A DNA stretch of 64,000 bases from Ovis canadensis (GCF_042477335.2 NC_091247.1:42958501-43022500), one strand, 5' to 3'. Shown: positions 31,031-43,245, counted from the stretch's first letter. A program made the numbers and translations. Notes: generated by a model not told the origin, from the letters alone.

Positions 31031-31168
31031 GCTGCTGCTGCTGCTGCTGCTAAGTCGCTTCAGTCGGGTCTGACTCTGTGCGACCCCATAGATGGCAGCC
31101 CACCAGGCTCCCCGATCCCTGGGATTCTCCAGGCAAGAACACTGGAGTGGGTTGCCATTTCCTTCTCC
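31031..31168 (-). repeat. BovA SINE monomer with (CTG)n and target-site duplication
   Basis: The insert starts with a CTG triplet run, then CTAAGTCGCTTCAGTCGGGT, and ends TTTCCTTCTCC. ATTAAATGAGCT flanks it perfectly (31019-31030 and 31169-31180), so the boundaries are exact. Confidence 0.93.
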
Positions 31169-31413
31169 ATTAAATGAGCTAGCCTGTGTAAAGCTTACAG
31201 CACACACTAGGAATAACACAGGTTTCTGGTGTCGGCTCATCGCTGAACATCGAGAGAGGTTTTTTACAGTCTCACTTTCAAATAACCATGTGAGGGAGGT
31301 GTTACCACATTTAACCGATGAGGAAGCTTACATTACTTACCGAAGACAGCAAATATTTTTATAGGACTTTACTCCTTTAGTCTTTTCAACAATCTATGCT
31401 GTATATGGTTTTG

Positions 31414-31624
31414 TTTGCTGTGTAGTCGCTCAGTCATGTCTGACTCTTTAGCCACCCCATGGACTATAGCTCGCCTAACTTCTCTGTCCACAGGATTCTC
31501 CAGGCAAGAATACTGGAGTGAGTTGCCATTTCCTTCTCCAGGGGATCTTCTCAACCTGGGGATCGAACTCGTGTCTCCTGCATTGGCAGACAGCTTCTTT
31601 ACCACTGAGCCTCCAGGGAAGCAC
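31414..31624 (-). repeat. Bov-tA SINE, reverse
   Basis: GTAGTCGCTCAGTCATGTCT runs to a tRNA head complement CACTGAGCCTCCAGGGAAGC. The flanks share ATATGGTTTT (31394-31403 and about 31625-31634), a likely target duplication. Confidence 0.9.
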
Positions 31625-31633
31625 ATATGGTTT

Positions 31634-31735
31634 TATTACCTCTATTTATAGGGTGGGGTGAAATCAAGACACAGAGAGGTTAAATAAGCCTAGTAGGCTG
31701 TCTCAGGAAGAACTGTATTTTCAAGCACCACAAGG
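31634..31735 (-). repeat. MIR SINE, reverse
   Basis: TTACCTCTATTTATAGGGTG and GACACAGAGAGGTTAAATAA are reverse MIR. Confidence 0.6.
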
Positions 31736-32261
31736 TGCTATCTCAGGAGGGCAGAGGGTGGCTAGCTTTAGTCATTCTGACTTCAAAGCTCAGACCATTT
31801 CTGCCAGTCATACTGTCCCTAATTCTTCTGAATTAGTGACATCCTGTCATTGCCATAACTTTCCCTTATCTTCCCTGAAAATGCTGTGAGGCACATACTG
31901 AATTAAAGTGAATTTAAGTAAACTTGAAGTTGTTACACCTTAAGATAATGGAAAGAATGTGAATTCAGAGTTGATTATTACTGGAATGTTAGCTCTATAG
32001 TTATTGAATTAAGAGTTGTGGAAATTAGACACAATGCAACAAGTATTGATCCCTACCTTTTGCCTTAGCCTTAAAAAAGTAGGTGTGTTTCTACTCTACC
32101 AGAATAGAATGCTGGAGTCGACTAGGAATTGGAATCTTGGTCTCTTCCTTAGAAAATCTTAAAAGCGAAACAGAACAAAAAACTTGGAAAGACCTTTAAC
32201 AAGCTTATAAGCCAGGACATTGTTATTGTGTAAAAAGACATTGTCATTGTATAAAGTTAAG
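31736..32261. other. Unique intron 1 DNA
   Basis: No gene or secure repeat. Confidence 0.45.
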
Positions 32262-32406
32262 GCCTCTACTACTACTACTACTACTGCTAAGTCACTTCAG
32301 TTGTGTCCGACTCTGTGCGACCCCATAGACGGCAGCCCACCAGGCTCCCCCGTCCCTGGGATTCTCCAGGCAGGAACACTGGAGTGGGTTGCCATTTCCT
32401 TCTCTG
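32262..32406 (-). repeat. BovA SINE monomer with (CTA)n
   Basis: CTACTACTACTACTACTACT leads into GCTAAGTCACTTCAGTTGTG, and the element ends GCCATTTCCTTCTC. The triplet run is the A/T-shifted equivalent of the usual CTG tail. Confidence 0.9.
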
Positions 32407-33960
32407 CAAGTCTTGGTAGCTGGTGGGCGTTCACTAACCTCCATCTGCTGAGTTTGTTTCCACAGGGATCTTAACAGATGCTGCTTCCTTTCCAGCTGTA
32501 CCTGATTCCCTCTGCTTTCTGGTCCCTTTAACCAATAACATATAAAAAGTGGATCAGTATCAATATGAAAACTGTTCTTCTCAATGGTCCACCCATTCAT
32601 GCTGTTTATTCCGGAATGTTCTTCTTTCCTTCTCCAACATGTGAAATTCTGCTCATTCCCTTACTACTAGCCCTGAGTCATTCGTCTTCTGAGGTCCTCC
32701 TGGACTTCCCCCTCCCTCACTCCCTAAGAAAAAATGGTGGACTCTTGATAGCACTTTCCCTCCACACTGTATGACAGTTCTCACCATTTAGAGTTGGGTT
32801 TGTTATACACAGCTACATCTGTCCCAAAATAGGAGCTTTTGGGATTCAGGGTTACCTCTCTTGCTTAGTTTTCTACTTGTTGGCCTAATACCATCGGGCA
32901 CATTGTGGTTGCTTTTAATAAAGATCTATTAAGTTAAAAAAATGAATCTGATTATTTTAAAATGTTGTTTTGTCCCTGCTGACAAATGCAATAATTATAA
33001 TTGTTGTATTTGGTTAACTTAGGGTGTGTGTAAGCCTACTTCTGAGAAACTCCCATGTTTTGCCTGTAGCCCTTGACGTGTCTTGTGGTAACTGGTCGCA
33101 GAACTATCTGGTGTTAGTGATCTGTGATGAAAAAGTCAAAACCGTTTTGATTCCAATCACTGTTGTGGGAACTGGGAAATGGAAGAGTCTAAACTCAATA
33201 AGCCAGGGCCTGTGTTTTGTGCCTCTTCAGGATAGTGTCTGCCGAGATCAAGATATTAACAATTTGCAATAACTACAGGGTTCTCATGGAGTCTTAACAC
33301 TTGAAGTTGGAGACAGCTGTGCCGATGAGCGCCACTGTTGGCAGAGTTCCTGTGTTATGGGGTGGAACACAAATACACAATCTAACAGCAGAATCCTCAG
33401 AAACTTGAACAAGATGATAATAGAGGCAGAGCAGGAAGTTTTTGCGTTTGGCTGTTTGTTTTGGCTTGTTTTCTCTTAAGTAAATTGGGCTGCCTTTTTT
33501 TTTTTTTTAAGACCCAGCCATATTGCTAAGCTCGTTAACTATTGCAAATGTTTCTTTTTGATGAGTATTTTTTAAGGCATTGTCTAAGGCTTTTAGTCAC
33601 TGGAGTAGAAGGAATATTTTGCACTGGTGGGCAGCATGCTCTGTGAAGCAAACTTGTGTTTTCTGTGTGCCTGCCGTGGTAGGCATGAAAGATGGTTACC
33701 ACAGCTTGATGTGGTCCCTGTCAGGGGAAGGAAATCAGGCCAGGATCTTAGTAAAACGCTTGATATTAACTGGCATAGGACTTGGCTAAATTAAGGACCA
33801 ACTGTTTAGTAATTACTCATTTCTCAGGTAATCTTTGTCAACAATATGTTCACTTGGGGTATGTTGCACACATGATAGCAAATCCTGCTTATGTTATTTA
33901 TGCTACTTTCAAAGGGCAGCTGAATATTTATTTTAAAACAGAATTTCTATGTTGATTGCC
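32407..33960. other. Unique intron 1 DNA
   Basis: No gene is recognised. A T13 run lies near 33497. Confidence 0.45.
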
Positions 33961-33974
33961 CCAAGAGCATACAG

Positions 33975-34164
33975 ACAATAAAGAATCAACCTGCAATGCA
34001 GGAAACCTGCGTTTGATCCCTGGGTTGGGAAGATTCCTTGGAGAAAGGAATGGCTACTCTCCACTCCAGTATTCTTGCCCAGAGAATCCCATGAACGGAA
34101 AAGTCTAGCAGGCTATAATCCACAGGGTCACAGAGTTGGACACGACTGAGCAGCTAAGCAAACA
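33975..34164 (+). repeat. Bov-tA SINE, 5' shortened, with target-site duplication
   Basis: AATAAAGAATCAACCTGCAA to GACACGACTGAGCAGCTAAG is flanked by CAAGAGCATACAG (33962-33974 and 34165-34177). The A box is lost. Confidence 0.92.
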
Positions 34165-34177
34165 CAAGAGCATACAG

Positions 34178-35362
34178 GTGAAAAAACGAATTTTTACTTC
34201 ACCCTGGCATTTAGCAGTTGTGATTGAAGAGATAAAAAAAGATATGAGCACCTTCAAAATGTATGGGTTTGGCTCCTCCTCTTTGTAGAAATAACGATTT
34301 TTCAAATTGCGGTTCCATTCTTAGATTTATTTCCTGTGGTCCATTCATAGGTGCTTAAAACTTAATTATCAGGCTGAGTTGTTAAAATTGTCTTTCCTGG
34401 TTCATCCTTGTCTTTCATTTTCACTGTTTAGTCCTCTTACTTCTTTTTCTCATTGCTTTGGCTCTGGCCTCCAGTATTGATTTTTCAGATAAACACTGTT
34501 TATTTTGTATTTGCATCCCACCCTGAGAATGCACCCAGAAGCTTGGCCCATCTGCTCTTCCAGGTGTGGGAATAATAGCTTATTGACCTGTACACCCATC
34601 TTCAGGCAGAGTGCTAAGCCCATAGTAGGCTTTCTGCAAACATTCATTGATTGATTAAATGTTCATTAATTGAAAAAGAGTTTTACCCTATATAAAAAAT
34701 TAAATGATTATTCATATTGTATGTACATCCAGAAAGACTTGAAGTTGTTTGTTTTTAAACACTACCAAGAGGGGTAGGGTGCCATTATGGTGGTGGCGGA
34801 AATGTGGGCTTTGGGGTCATTCTCTACTTCCTTCCTCTTCTGATGCTTACTGTCAGTTTGCTTACCTATGTAGTAGCATCCTTTGCTCTCTTGCTACCCC
34901 TGTCTGGTCTAGAACTCATATTATCAACAGCGTTCAAATTCTTTCTAAAACAAAGAGTCAGTAGGCTTGTGGGGGGAATGGATGAGGCTGAGAGTTCTCT
35001 TAGGAGTAAGCTGGCTTATGGCTTGTTTTGTCTATTTGTGTGCCATATTGGTGTTTGTGTTTATATTTCCATCCAGGGAATAAAGTGGAGGCTTGGCCAG
35101 AGATTTAATCATCTATATCCCAATAAGTTTACTCATTTTTGTAGAACTTTTAAAGCTGAATAAGTGTAAATACAGTCTTAAACAGAGTAATTAAATGTCT
35201 CTCCTTTGTTTAATAGGTTAAATCAAAATCTGGGATTTTTCTCAGGCTCAAAATTCTGAAACAGGTCTGCTGTGCCTGGACGGTGTGCCCTGGCCTAATG
35301 CTTCTTCTGTCCCTGAAGGCTAATACTTGTCTTCGCGTTAGACTGTGGGTCAACAAGTTTCA
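34178..35362. other. Unique intron 1 DNA
   Basis: GCCCATAGTAGGCTTTCTGC with ATTCATTGATTGATTAAATG (34620-34660) may be an L2 3' tail. The 119-residue frame at 34804-35163 includes a hydrophobic stretch but has no recognisable family or splice context. Confidence 0.4.
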
Positions 35363-35565
35363 GGCTTCCCAGGTGGCGCAGTGGTAAAGGGTCTGCCTGC
35401 CAATGCTGGATACACAGGAGACTCAGGTTTGATCCCTGGGTTGGGAAGATCCTCTGGAGGAGGAAAGGCAACCCGCTTCACCATTCTTGCCTGGAAAATT
35501 CCATGAACAGAGGAGCCATGGGGTCGCAATAGAGTCATACATGACCGAGTACGCATGCACAGATT
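35363..35565 (+). repeat. Bov-tA SINE
   Basis: GGCTTCCCAGGTGGCGCAGT, B box GGTTTGATCCC and ACATGACCGAGTACGCATGC. About 20 bases are missing near GGAGCCATGGGGTC. Confidence 0.9.
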
Positions 35566-35809
35566 TCAGATTAGGAGTTTGCTCTTTGTGAACCAGTTCT
35601 GTTCTTACATGTCTTTTTATACTAAGGAAAAGTAGTGGATATCAGATGACAGGTGTCCATTGGAAATGTGGTATTCTCTGAATCTAAGGAACTTCACTTT
35701 AGAAAATACCTGGCCACCAATTAAAAAGCCATGTATAAATTATTTATTGGATAAAATAAATAGTAGTTAGGGTGAGACTGGAGGAGAGGGAGTGACTAGC
35801 AGCAGAGTG

Positions 35810-36010
35810 CCCTTCACTTACTTCACAGTGTTCCAGCCACCTTCCTACCAGACAGGACCCCAGCTGTGGCTCAGAGGGAGCCTCTGCCCTCGGGGAGCTT
35901 ACAGTCTAGGGTGCTAGGCACTTCCTTGTGCCTAAAGGGTGTGACGCCAGAGTTATCTGGATGATGGGCTGATGACGGACTGGCCAGAGGTGTTTCCCCT
36001 CTTCATCCTT
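35810..36010 (+). repeat. L2-like fragment
   Basis: CCTCTGCCCTCGGGGAGCTT followed by ACAGTCTAGGGTG matches the L2 3' UTR. Other parts are too diverged. Confidence 0.4.
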
Positions 36011-36231
36011 TGCAGAGTTACCCCTCAAGCTGCAGGCGTTGGGATTCCCAGGTTTAGGGTACAGGGAACTCCTTGTCCAAAGCTTTAGAGGAGCTCCACA
36101 CCCTTCCCAGATCCCCTAACAAATTCTTGAGTCATTTTTAGGGTGAGTGTGTGTTGTGTGTTCATACACATACACTCATGCACTCAGATGTGGATGGATT
36201 ATGTCCATGAATCAACAGTGTCCACAGCTGC

Positions 36232-36345
36232 AGGCGAAGAAAAGATTCAGCCAGGTTAAGTATCTTGTCTGAGGTCACAGAGCAGGATTTGTTAATTTTA
36301 CCCAGGTCCTGTGACTTCACATCTCGTGTCTGTAGAACAACTATT
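36232..36345 (-). repeat. MIR SINE, reverse
   Basis: AGGTTAAGTATCTTGTCTGA followed by GGTCACAGAGCAGGATTT is reverse MIR. Confidence 0.6.
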
Positions 36346-36447
36346 TATGAACAACTGCCTAGAGCCTCAGTTTTTGCAAAGAATCTGTTGCGTGTACAGT
36401 TTGACTTATATTACCATTGAGCAAATGAAATTAGAACTCTGTAAAGG

Positions 36448-36662
36448 GCTTCCTTAGTGGCTCAAACGGTAAAGAATCCACCTGTAGTACAGGAGACCCA
36501 GGTTCGATCTAAGGGTCCAGAAGATCCCCTGAAGTAGGAAATGGCGACTCACTCTAGTATTCTTGCCTGGAAAGCTCCCTGGACAGAGGAGCCTGATGGG
36601 CTACAGTCCACAGGGTTGCATAGAGTTGGTCACAGCTGAAGTGACTTAGCATGCATGCACAG
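36448..36662 (+). repeat. Bov-tA SINE
   Basis: GGGCTTCCTTAGTGGCTCAA, B box GGTTCGATCTA and GCTGAAGTGACTTAGCATGC. Nearly full length. Confidence 0.9.
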
Positions 36663-36942
36663 AATCCCGTAAATGCCTCAGGACAGTGAGGTGACATTTC
36701 TTCCTCGCCTGTTCAGCTCTGTGGAGCAGAGAACCAGTGCCCACAGAGATGGCATTTTCTGTACTGATACAAAGAGCAGTTCTACAGAGACCGCTTTTGG
36801 AAAGACAACCAGCCACCTTGCCCTTGATGGAGTGTGTGTGAGCAAGATAGTTAACGAAGCTTGCTGTTCATTAAAACCTGGTTTTAGCCTAGCTATTTTG
36901 AGAAGAGGATTAAACCTGAATGTGCAAGGGAATCTTATAAAA

Positions 36943-37030
36943 TGAGGATTCTGGTTCAGGAAGGCCTGAGATGCTGCATTTTTAACCAACTTCCCGATGC
37001 TGCTGGTGCAGTTCCAAGGACCCCTGTTTG
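36943..37030 (+). repeat. MER5A DNA transposon fragment
   Basis: GCCTGAGATGCTGCATTTTT, AACCAACTTCCCGATGCTGC and CAAGGACCCCTGTTTGAGTA match the 3' half of MER5A (hAT-Charlie). Confidence 0.7.
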
Positions 37031-38220
37031 AGTAGCAAGAGCCTGTCTTTGTGATAACGGTGAGCTCCCAGCTGCCAGGTTTGTGTCTTCAGAGGCAACC
37101 TCACATACTTGGCATTTGAAACTTGCTGAAGAAGCTCATTGGTCAAGAAGGTGGTGTTTCCACGCAGAGAGATATTATCAAGGGCCTGCCTTTACCCATT
37201 GTTGGCAGGACTTTCAGCTTTGAGGTGTAGCTTGATCTTTAGATGGTATGGTGCTGGAAGAATTTTTTCTTTTTTTATGACTTAAAAAGTTCTTGGTGAA
37301 TGCCAGACAGCCCAGGAAATCCATCACTGAAAGAGAAATAGGAAGTCCCAGCACTTTGTATGTAATGTCTGTCAGCTGGCATTCTGCACCTTCCAGACGA
37401 ATCAGTCTCCTATGGAAAACCAGCCGCCCCGGGAGCAAGCACACTCAGCCCTAGAAGAAATCACAGGAAGTAATTAAACCAAGAAGGTCAGAGAAAGAGG
37501 AAGTGGTTGTGTTGTTTCTGATGCGAATAGCATTGTTGTCCTGGGGATCAAGATGATGATGTTTAAGTCTTCTGGAATGTGACTGCTTGGGGACTTGATT
37601 GTATTTAAATTGCAGCCCTTTTAGTTTATTCTTTTAGACAGCAATCTAGTTAGGAAATGAATTGCTGTTAGGTCTTATCAGGAATCCCCACGTGCCTGAA
37701 CAGAAGTCTTAGGCAGCAAGTTGCTTATAGCTTAGCAAATTGCACTTAAATAAAATGAATGTCAAGACTGTTAGAGGTTAATTTTAGGTGTCTGGAGTTC
37801 TCCCTAATTCTCCTGATTAAACACTTTAACATAATAGTTTCCTTAATTGGAATAATGATAGAATATTAGCATGCATATTAAACCATTTACCCAAATTTGA
37901 ATAGGGTTAAAATGCAAATTATCCATCACTTGTCAGCGCTTACTCTTTAGAGATAATTCCTGGGGAGAAACTGAAAGTGGCTTTCTACCTGAGGCAGCAT
38001 TGCCAGGAAAGCCAAGAATAGACCGGAGGACTAGTGTAAGACCCTTCTCCCCCAGAAAAGAAGTGCTGGAAATACCACCGCCTGTGATAGTAGTCAGTAC
38101 AACAAGAAGGTAGATGGAATGAGAAATCTGAAGTGAGCTGACGGTGGACCCTCTCTGGTGGTATCTTCATTGGCCCATTGGTATATTTCAGAGGAAGGTG
38201 ATAAGAGACTTAAGGTCCTT
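37031..38220. other. Unique intron 1 DNA, possibly regulatory
   Basis: No gene is seen. The part at 37780-37980 is AT-rich with repeated TTAAT/TAAT cores and a perfect octamer ATGCAAAT at 37912-37919 (see findings). Confidence 0.45.
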
Positions 38221-38232
38221 CCCCAGCACTTA

Positions 38233-38443
38233 GGGGCTTCCCTGGTGGCTCAGATGGTAAATAATCTGCCTGCTGTGCAGGAGATCTGGGTTCGATCCCC
38301 GGGTCAGGAAGATCCCCTGGAGAAGGGAGTGGCAACCCACTCCAGTGTTCTTGCCTGGAGAGTCCCATGGACAGAGGAGCCTGGTGGGCTACAGCGCATG
38401 GGATCGCAAAGAGTTGGACATGACTGAGTGACTAATATGCACA
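38233..38443 (+). repeat. Bov-tA SINE with target-site duplication
   Basis: GGGCTTCCCTGGTGGCTCAG, B box GGTTCGATCCC (intact) and GACATGACTGAGTGACTAAT. Flanks CCCAGCACTTAGG and CCCAGCATTTAGG differ at one base. This is one of the least diverged copies. Confidence 0.94.
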
Positions 38444-38828
38444 CCCAGCATTTAGGTATCCACTTCTGAAGTCTTGAACCAATGCCTCTACCCAGCAGTT
38501 GCCCAAGTGGCTGGGGACCCATAAGCACTTCAAGTGTTGTTTGTGAAGCAAATATGTATATAACATCACCCACATACGTGTATTACTCTTTCAATGTATG
38601 CTGTTGCATTTATAAAATAATAAAATATAACCTCAATAAAATACTACTGAATTCATGGTGGATGTTTGTCATATTTTTCTCAACTCACAGTTATTAAAAA
38701 TACAGCTATAATCTCTGGGGGAAGAGCGCTGGTCCCTGAGTTTTTCTGCCTTTGCATACTTACACTTAATTGGGAATCATTGCTGTGACCCTCATTCTGT
38801 ATGTAAGGACATGAGTGTGGTCATTCAC

Positions 38829-38973
38829 GGGGCTTCCCAGGTGGCTCAGTGGTTCAGTGGTAAAGAATCTGCCTGCCAAGCAGGAGACCTGGGTTCAATC
38901 CCTGGGTTGGGAAGATCCCCTGGAGAAGAAAAAGACTACCCACTCCAGTATTCTTGCCTGGAGAATTCCATGG
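38829..38973 (+). repeat. Bov-tA SINE lacking its 3' third, with short flanking repeat
   Basis: GGGCTTCCCAGGTGGCTCAG through GAGAATTCCATGGAC stops abruptly. ATTCACG flanks both ends (38822-38828 and 38974-38980). Confidence 0.85.
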
Positions 38974-39497
38974 ACATTCACGTGGGATGCATATGCAGAG
39001 GGTGTGTTTATACTCCGGGCGGATTGAGGCTTGGGTGGAAGGTCTGAAGGAAAGCAGAGGGCGTTAGCTGGAGGTGGGTGAGGGGAGTTGAAAATGAGTC
39101 AGGACCTTCCCCGACAGAGACTTGGTACAAAGTTGGGTCTTCTCATAAGGAGGAGGGCCTAGGGGAGCTTGTCTTCTGTCTTCCAGCTTTCCTCTCTTTC
39201 TCCTCTTGCATTTATCGAACACCTGCATTGTACAGCACACAACTCTCTATTGTGGGAAAAAATGATACACCCAACAGGAGAAGCTTTTGAACGGATACCA
39301 AGTAGCAGAGCAGATGGGGAGCAGTTTGCCTTGTGCAGCAAGTTCTGGGAGTTGGGAAACTTCGGTCCCCTTCACTTCCTTGCCACCAATGTGCCCAAGA
39401 TGTCAGGGGGGTCTCTCCGGACTTGGCTTTCTCGTCTCTAAAATAAAAGGATTGAAGAGTATAGTAATAATACTGAAGAACTCTCGTAGTTCCAGTT

Positions 39498-39719
39498 CTT
39501 TTTTTAAAAAATTATTTGTTTATTTTTGGCTGTGCTGGGTCTTCGTTGCTGCTTTTCTCTCTGTGGTGCGTGGGGTTCTTGTGGTGGCTTCTCTTGTGGT
39601 GGAACATAGGCTCCAGGGCGCAGGGGCTCAGTAGTAGCAGCTCCTGGGCTCTCGAGCACAGACTCAGTCATTGTGACACATTCAGTGGATTCTTTACCAC
39701 TGAGCCACCAGAGAAGCCC
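39498..39719 (-). repeat. CHR SINE (long form), reverse
   Basis: TTTTTGGCTGTGCTGGGTCT, TTCGTTGCTGCTTTTCTCTC, GGGGTTCTTGTGGTGGCTTC and CACTGAGCCACCAGAGAAGC are the longer CHR form in reverse. Confidence 0.8.
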
Positions 39720-42224
39720 CAGAGTTCCTGTTTTAAGAAACCTTTTATAAGTACAATATTCTTTTTAAAAATAGAGATAAATGCAAAGAAGTTAAAGTAC
39801 TTCTTGCTACGCTAGCCAAGGGGGGAGTTCACTTTCATCCAGGTGAGTCTTGAGTTTTAGCGGACTCAGGTAAGGATGGTGGTGGTGATAGTGGGGGAGG
39901 GGGCAGGTGGGGCAGGTCAGGCAGGTTGGAGAGGAGGCATCTGGCGTCCAAAGGCTTCTTCCACAGAAATCCCACCCCTGGGTATATGCTGGGGGAACTC
40001 GGAGAAAGAGCTGGTCCAGGTAGATGAGGCTAAATTTTAGGTTTATTGCATGCCAGGCTATCAAAATCCATCTTTGAGCTTTCGTTCTTTAGGTGGAATG
40101 GTGCTGTTTAAAGGTCTGAATCAAAGAAATGATAAAGTGGTTTACTGTCGGTAAATTCCAGTTAGTTGGAGGCTATGGGCTAGGCTGGAGTCAGAGAGGC
40201 CTCTAAGAGCTGTTACCCCACTGGAATTTCTTTCTTTTTTTTTTTTTTTTTTACTATTTTTTCTTTTACTATTTACTATAGATTTTTCACTATTTTATTT
40301 TATAGTTTAAACTTTTTTTTTTTTAAGTATTGTTCCTCCTGCAGGAACACGGCACTGCTCAGTTGAAATTGCCCTTGTGAAGTGGAGTTGCCCTTTCTCA
40401 GTAAAGTAAAATGGTGGCAACTTGACCATAAAATTGTAGAGCTGGAAAGCAGCTTAGGACAATGCGAGCTCCCTTGCAGTCCAGAGAGGTCGAGGGATGC
40501 ACCCAGGGCCACACAGCTGGTTGGCTCCCTGGGATATGTAGGCAAGCAGCTGTCATCTGCCCTTGGCTCCCGGCCTGTTTTGGGTGTTGTGTCATTCATT
40601 CATGACACTTGTTACCCTGAAACATTGACCTCTCTGGACACCAGAAAAAGGTGATGGAAACTTGTTCAGTTTAAATAAACGTAGCCCGTGTTGCCGAGGA
40701 ACCATCAACATTGAACAGAGTGCCAGCCTTGGTCAGCCCCTGAACACGTGGAGAATAAGGTGAGCTGCCAGACACTGCTCCTGTGTGGTTCACCTTCGGG
40801 TGATAGGGGGTCCCATATGTGTGTTTCAAGAACAGGAGGGTAGGGAGTGGAGGCACAGGAGTGTTTCATTCAGCTCTCCATCCTGGGGAAGAAAAGATGA
40901 GGCCTTTGATGAGACGTTGAAATACATGTGACCAAGGTTTTTGCACCTGGGCACTAGCAAAAATGTCTGAAACTTGGCTGACGCTTGTCCTTCCTCCCCA
41001 CCTCCAGGGACTTCTCTCCTCCCCATGTGTTTGCTTTGAGGTTAACTGCCAAGGCGATGTGGTCATAGACAGCAGGAAGTAATATATGATATGCAGGTCT
41101 CGGGTGGGGGTGGGGGGTTGGTGGATACCAGCATGGGAAGGGTGCCAGTTTTGGCTCACTAGGGTGAGAACTCTGAACATTTCTAAACCAACAGGTGCCT
41201 GTTACAGCAAAGAGAGGGAGGGAAGAGTTGACGAGCTAGTCATATAATGTGTATTTTTAATGGTAGCATGTTGATTTTAATTTTTGTAAGGCTGCTGCCC
41301 TACAGGTTAACTCTGATAAAATTGGGATTATCCTCTTTACCGAATAAGATAGCTACTAAGTGTTATGACCGTGTAGAAACCTAGGCTTGAGGAAGAATAA
41401 AAATCTCCAAACCAAGACATACTCTCCCCAAGAGCCCACAATCAAGCACACATGCTGGGAAGCATGTGCCACCTTGCCATGATGAGACGATCCATTTCCC
41501 AGTCCTGCTTTGGAACTATAGTTCTCAGTCAGGGCTCCTCTTGGATAACAAGATTCATACTGCTTGTGTCAGATGGATAACGTGTACTTAAAAAAAAAAA
41601 TTCCTTCTCTTGGTATTCTGCACCCTCCCCCTTTAGTCTCCATCAGCTGGGCGTCCTTCTTATTCATAGAGTAAAGGATCCCTTGTGAGACCAAAGATGG
41701 CATTGTGGGGTTTCAGGTTCCACGTCCCAGTGCTTTTGGATCATCCAGACCATCAGGGTGGTTTGCTTATAAATAATTTGCCCACAGATCCCTCCTTCCA
41801 CAATCCTCTTGTTCCACATGGAGCAGTGCAACAGTGACCAGGAGATAGACCACTGTGGCTCAATCTACCCACGCCTGCAGCCTGAACCAGAACTCTTCCC
41901 CAGACTGTCCTAGCAAGGGCAGTTTATCAGTTTTAACAAGAGGCCGCAGGAGGAACATATCCAGCTTGGTTTGGCACGCTTTCTAGGACACAACATCTGT
42001 CTGTCTTTCCACTTTCACCTTGCTCCTCCCTAGACCAACTGAATTAGAATTTCACCCTCACATCCTGTGTCAGTATTCCAAAAAATCTAGATTATACTGT
42101 GTCTTAGACTGATCAAGATTTGGAAGAGGGGAACACCCACCAAACCTAGAGGGCTATGACCAACCAAGATGGCACCACCCAAGCCTTCCTCTTTTGGAAG
42201 ATCCCCCTGGATGATGGGTGTTAA
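39720..42224. other. Intron 1 DNA, no gene
   Basis: Pieces include a T18 run near 40235, T-rich sequence to 40324 and a likely reverse MIR remnant at about 40485-40530 (AGAGAGGTCGAGG, CCACACAGCTGG). The part at 41390-42220 has no recognised family. Confidence 0.4.
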
Positions 42225-42325
42225 CCAGACTTTATTGTGATGATCATTTTTTAGGTATATACGAATAGCAAATCATGTACACCTGAAACTAATATAATGT
42301 TAAATGTCAGTTGTAGCTAAAAAAA
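42225..42325 (+). repeat. L1 3' end fragment
   Basis: TATTGTGATGATCATTTTTT, TCATGTACACCTGAAACTAA and TATAATGTTAAATGTCAGTT match an L1 3' UTR end. Confidence 0.7.
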
Positions 42326-43114
42326 AGTTCCCGTATCACTGCCCCTGAGTCATTTACTGAGTCATCTGTCATACAGAAGGGAATTCAAGTCACACACATC
42401 CTTATCAGGGGAGGAGACCATTGCTGTTTTCCTTCCCGCTTTCTTCATGATTCCATCTCATTCATGTTAGTAAATCATCTCTTAGGGAGGAAGATACCAA
42501 ACTGATATTACATGTAAAGTGAAACCATAAGAGACAATGCAAAATAAATTCTAATTGTTGATTCACGAGGCCTTTTTTTTTAACGAACCCTCTAAAGCAC
42601 ACCAAAAAATCACCTACAGCTGTCCAAAATTACGACTGTTTTTTATTAACTTTTTAAAAAGTTTGACTGAAACTTTAAGAGCCCTAATAATTCTTTTCAG
42701 AAGTTTTCCTTAGTGATGTAATACAGATGCCTTTAGGATATGAATTTAGCTATTTTAATTAAGTAGTAAATACAGGAGTGTTTTTTTATTTTGTCTTTTG
42801 GTGGGGGGGTAGGTGGGTAGAATGGGGCCAGTTATTTTACAGGAAACAAGAATAGTTCTTGAATTTGATTTTTGACAAACCTTTTGTTTTTATGAGACCG
42901 GCATCTGTTTAAATTTAAAGGAAAACAGATAGAGAATCATATGCTTTACCTAGAACTGAAAAATACATTGACTTAAAACAGATGTCGCTAACAAAACTGA
43001 TGCCAGGTAGTAAGATTGTAGCTTGTCATCTGGAACTGTGGCACTGGATGCAAATGTGGGAGAGGCTGAAAAAGTATTTTAATATCTTAGGAGAAAATGT
43101 GAAGGGCACTCTTA
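42326..43114. other. AT-rich intron 1 DNA
   Basis: No gene. A G-run (TGGGGGGGTAGGTGGG) lies near 42803. Confidence 0.4.
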
Positions 43115-43245
43115 GAAATGGGATAGTCTTGCACAACAGTGTGAACACATGTACTTAATGTCACTGAACCATACACTTAAAAATGGGTCCAGTGGTAAAT
43201 TTTATGTTGTGCATATTTTGCTACCACTGAAACAGGTTATTATTA
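43115..43245 (+). repeat. L1 3' end fragment (older family)
   Basis: TTGCACAACAGTGTGAACAC, AATGTCACTGAACCATACAC and GGTAAATTTTATGTTGTGCA are an older L1 3' UTR. Confidence 0.7.

Larger units (their letters stand above)
30875..31215 (+). repeat. MIR SINE, duplicated internally and split by BovA
   Basis: GGCAAGTTACTGATG, TTTATCTGAGTGAATAAAAT, GTTGCTGTGGGAATTAAATG and, beyond the BovA, TGTGTAAAGCTTACAGCACA are MIR. Confidence 0.75.

Noticed and set aside
31031-31060. CTG triplet run as a possible disease-type expansion
   Set aside because: It is the ordinary variable tail of a BovA SINE; the same tail appears at 16555 and as CTA at 32270.
34804-35163. 119-residue frame with a hydrophobic stretch
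   Set aside because: No start-site or splice evidence and no family resemblance; hydrophobic runs are common in T-rich introns.
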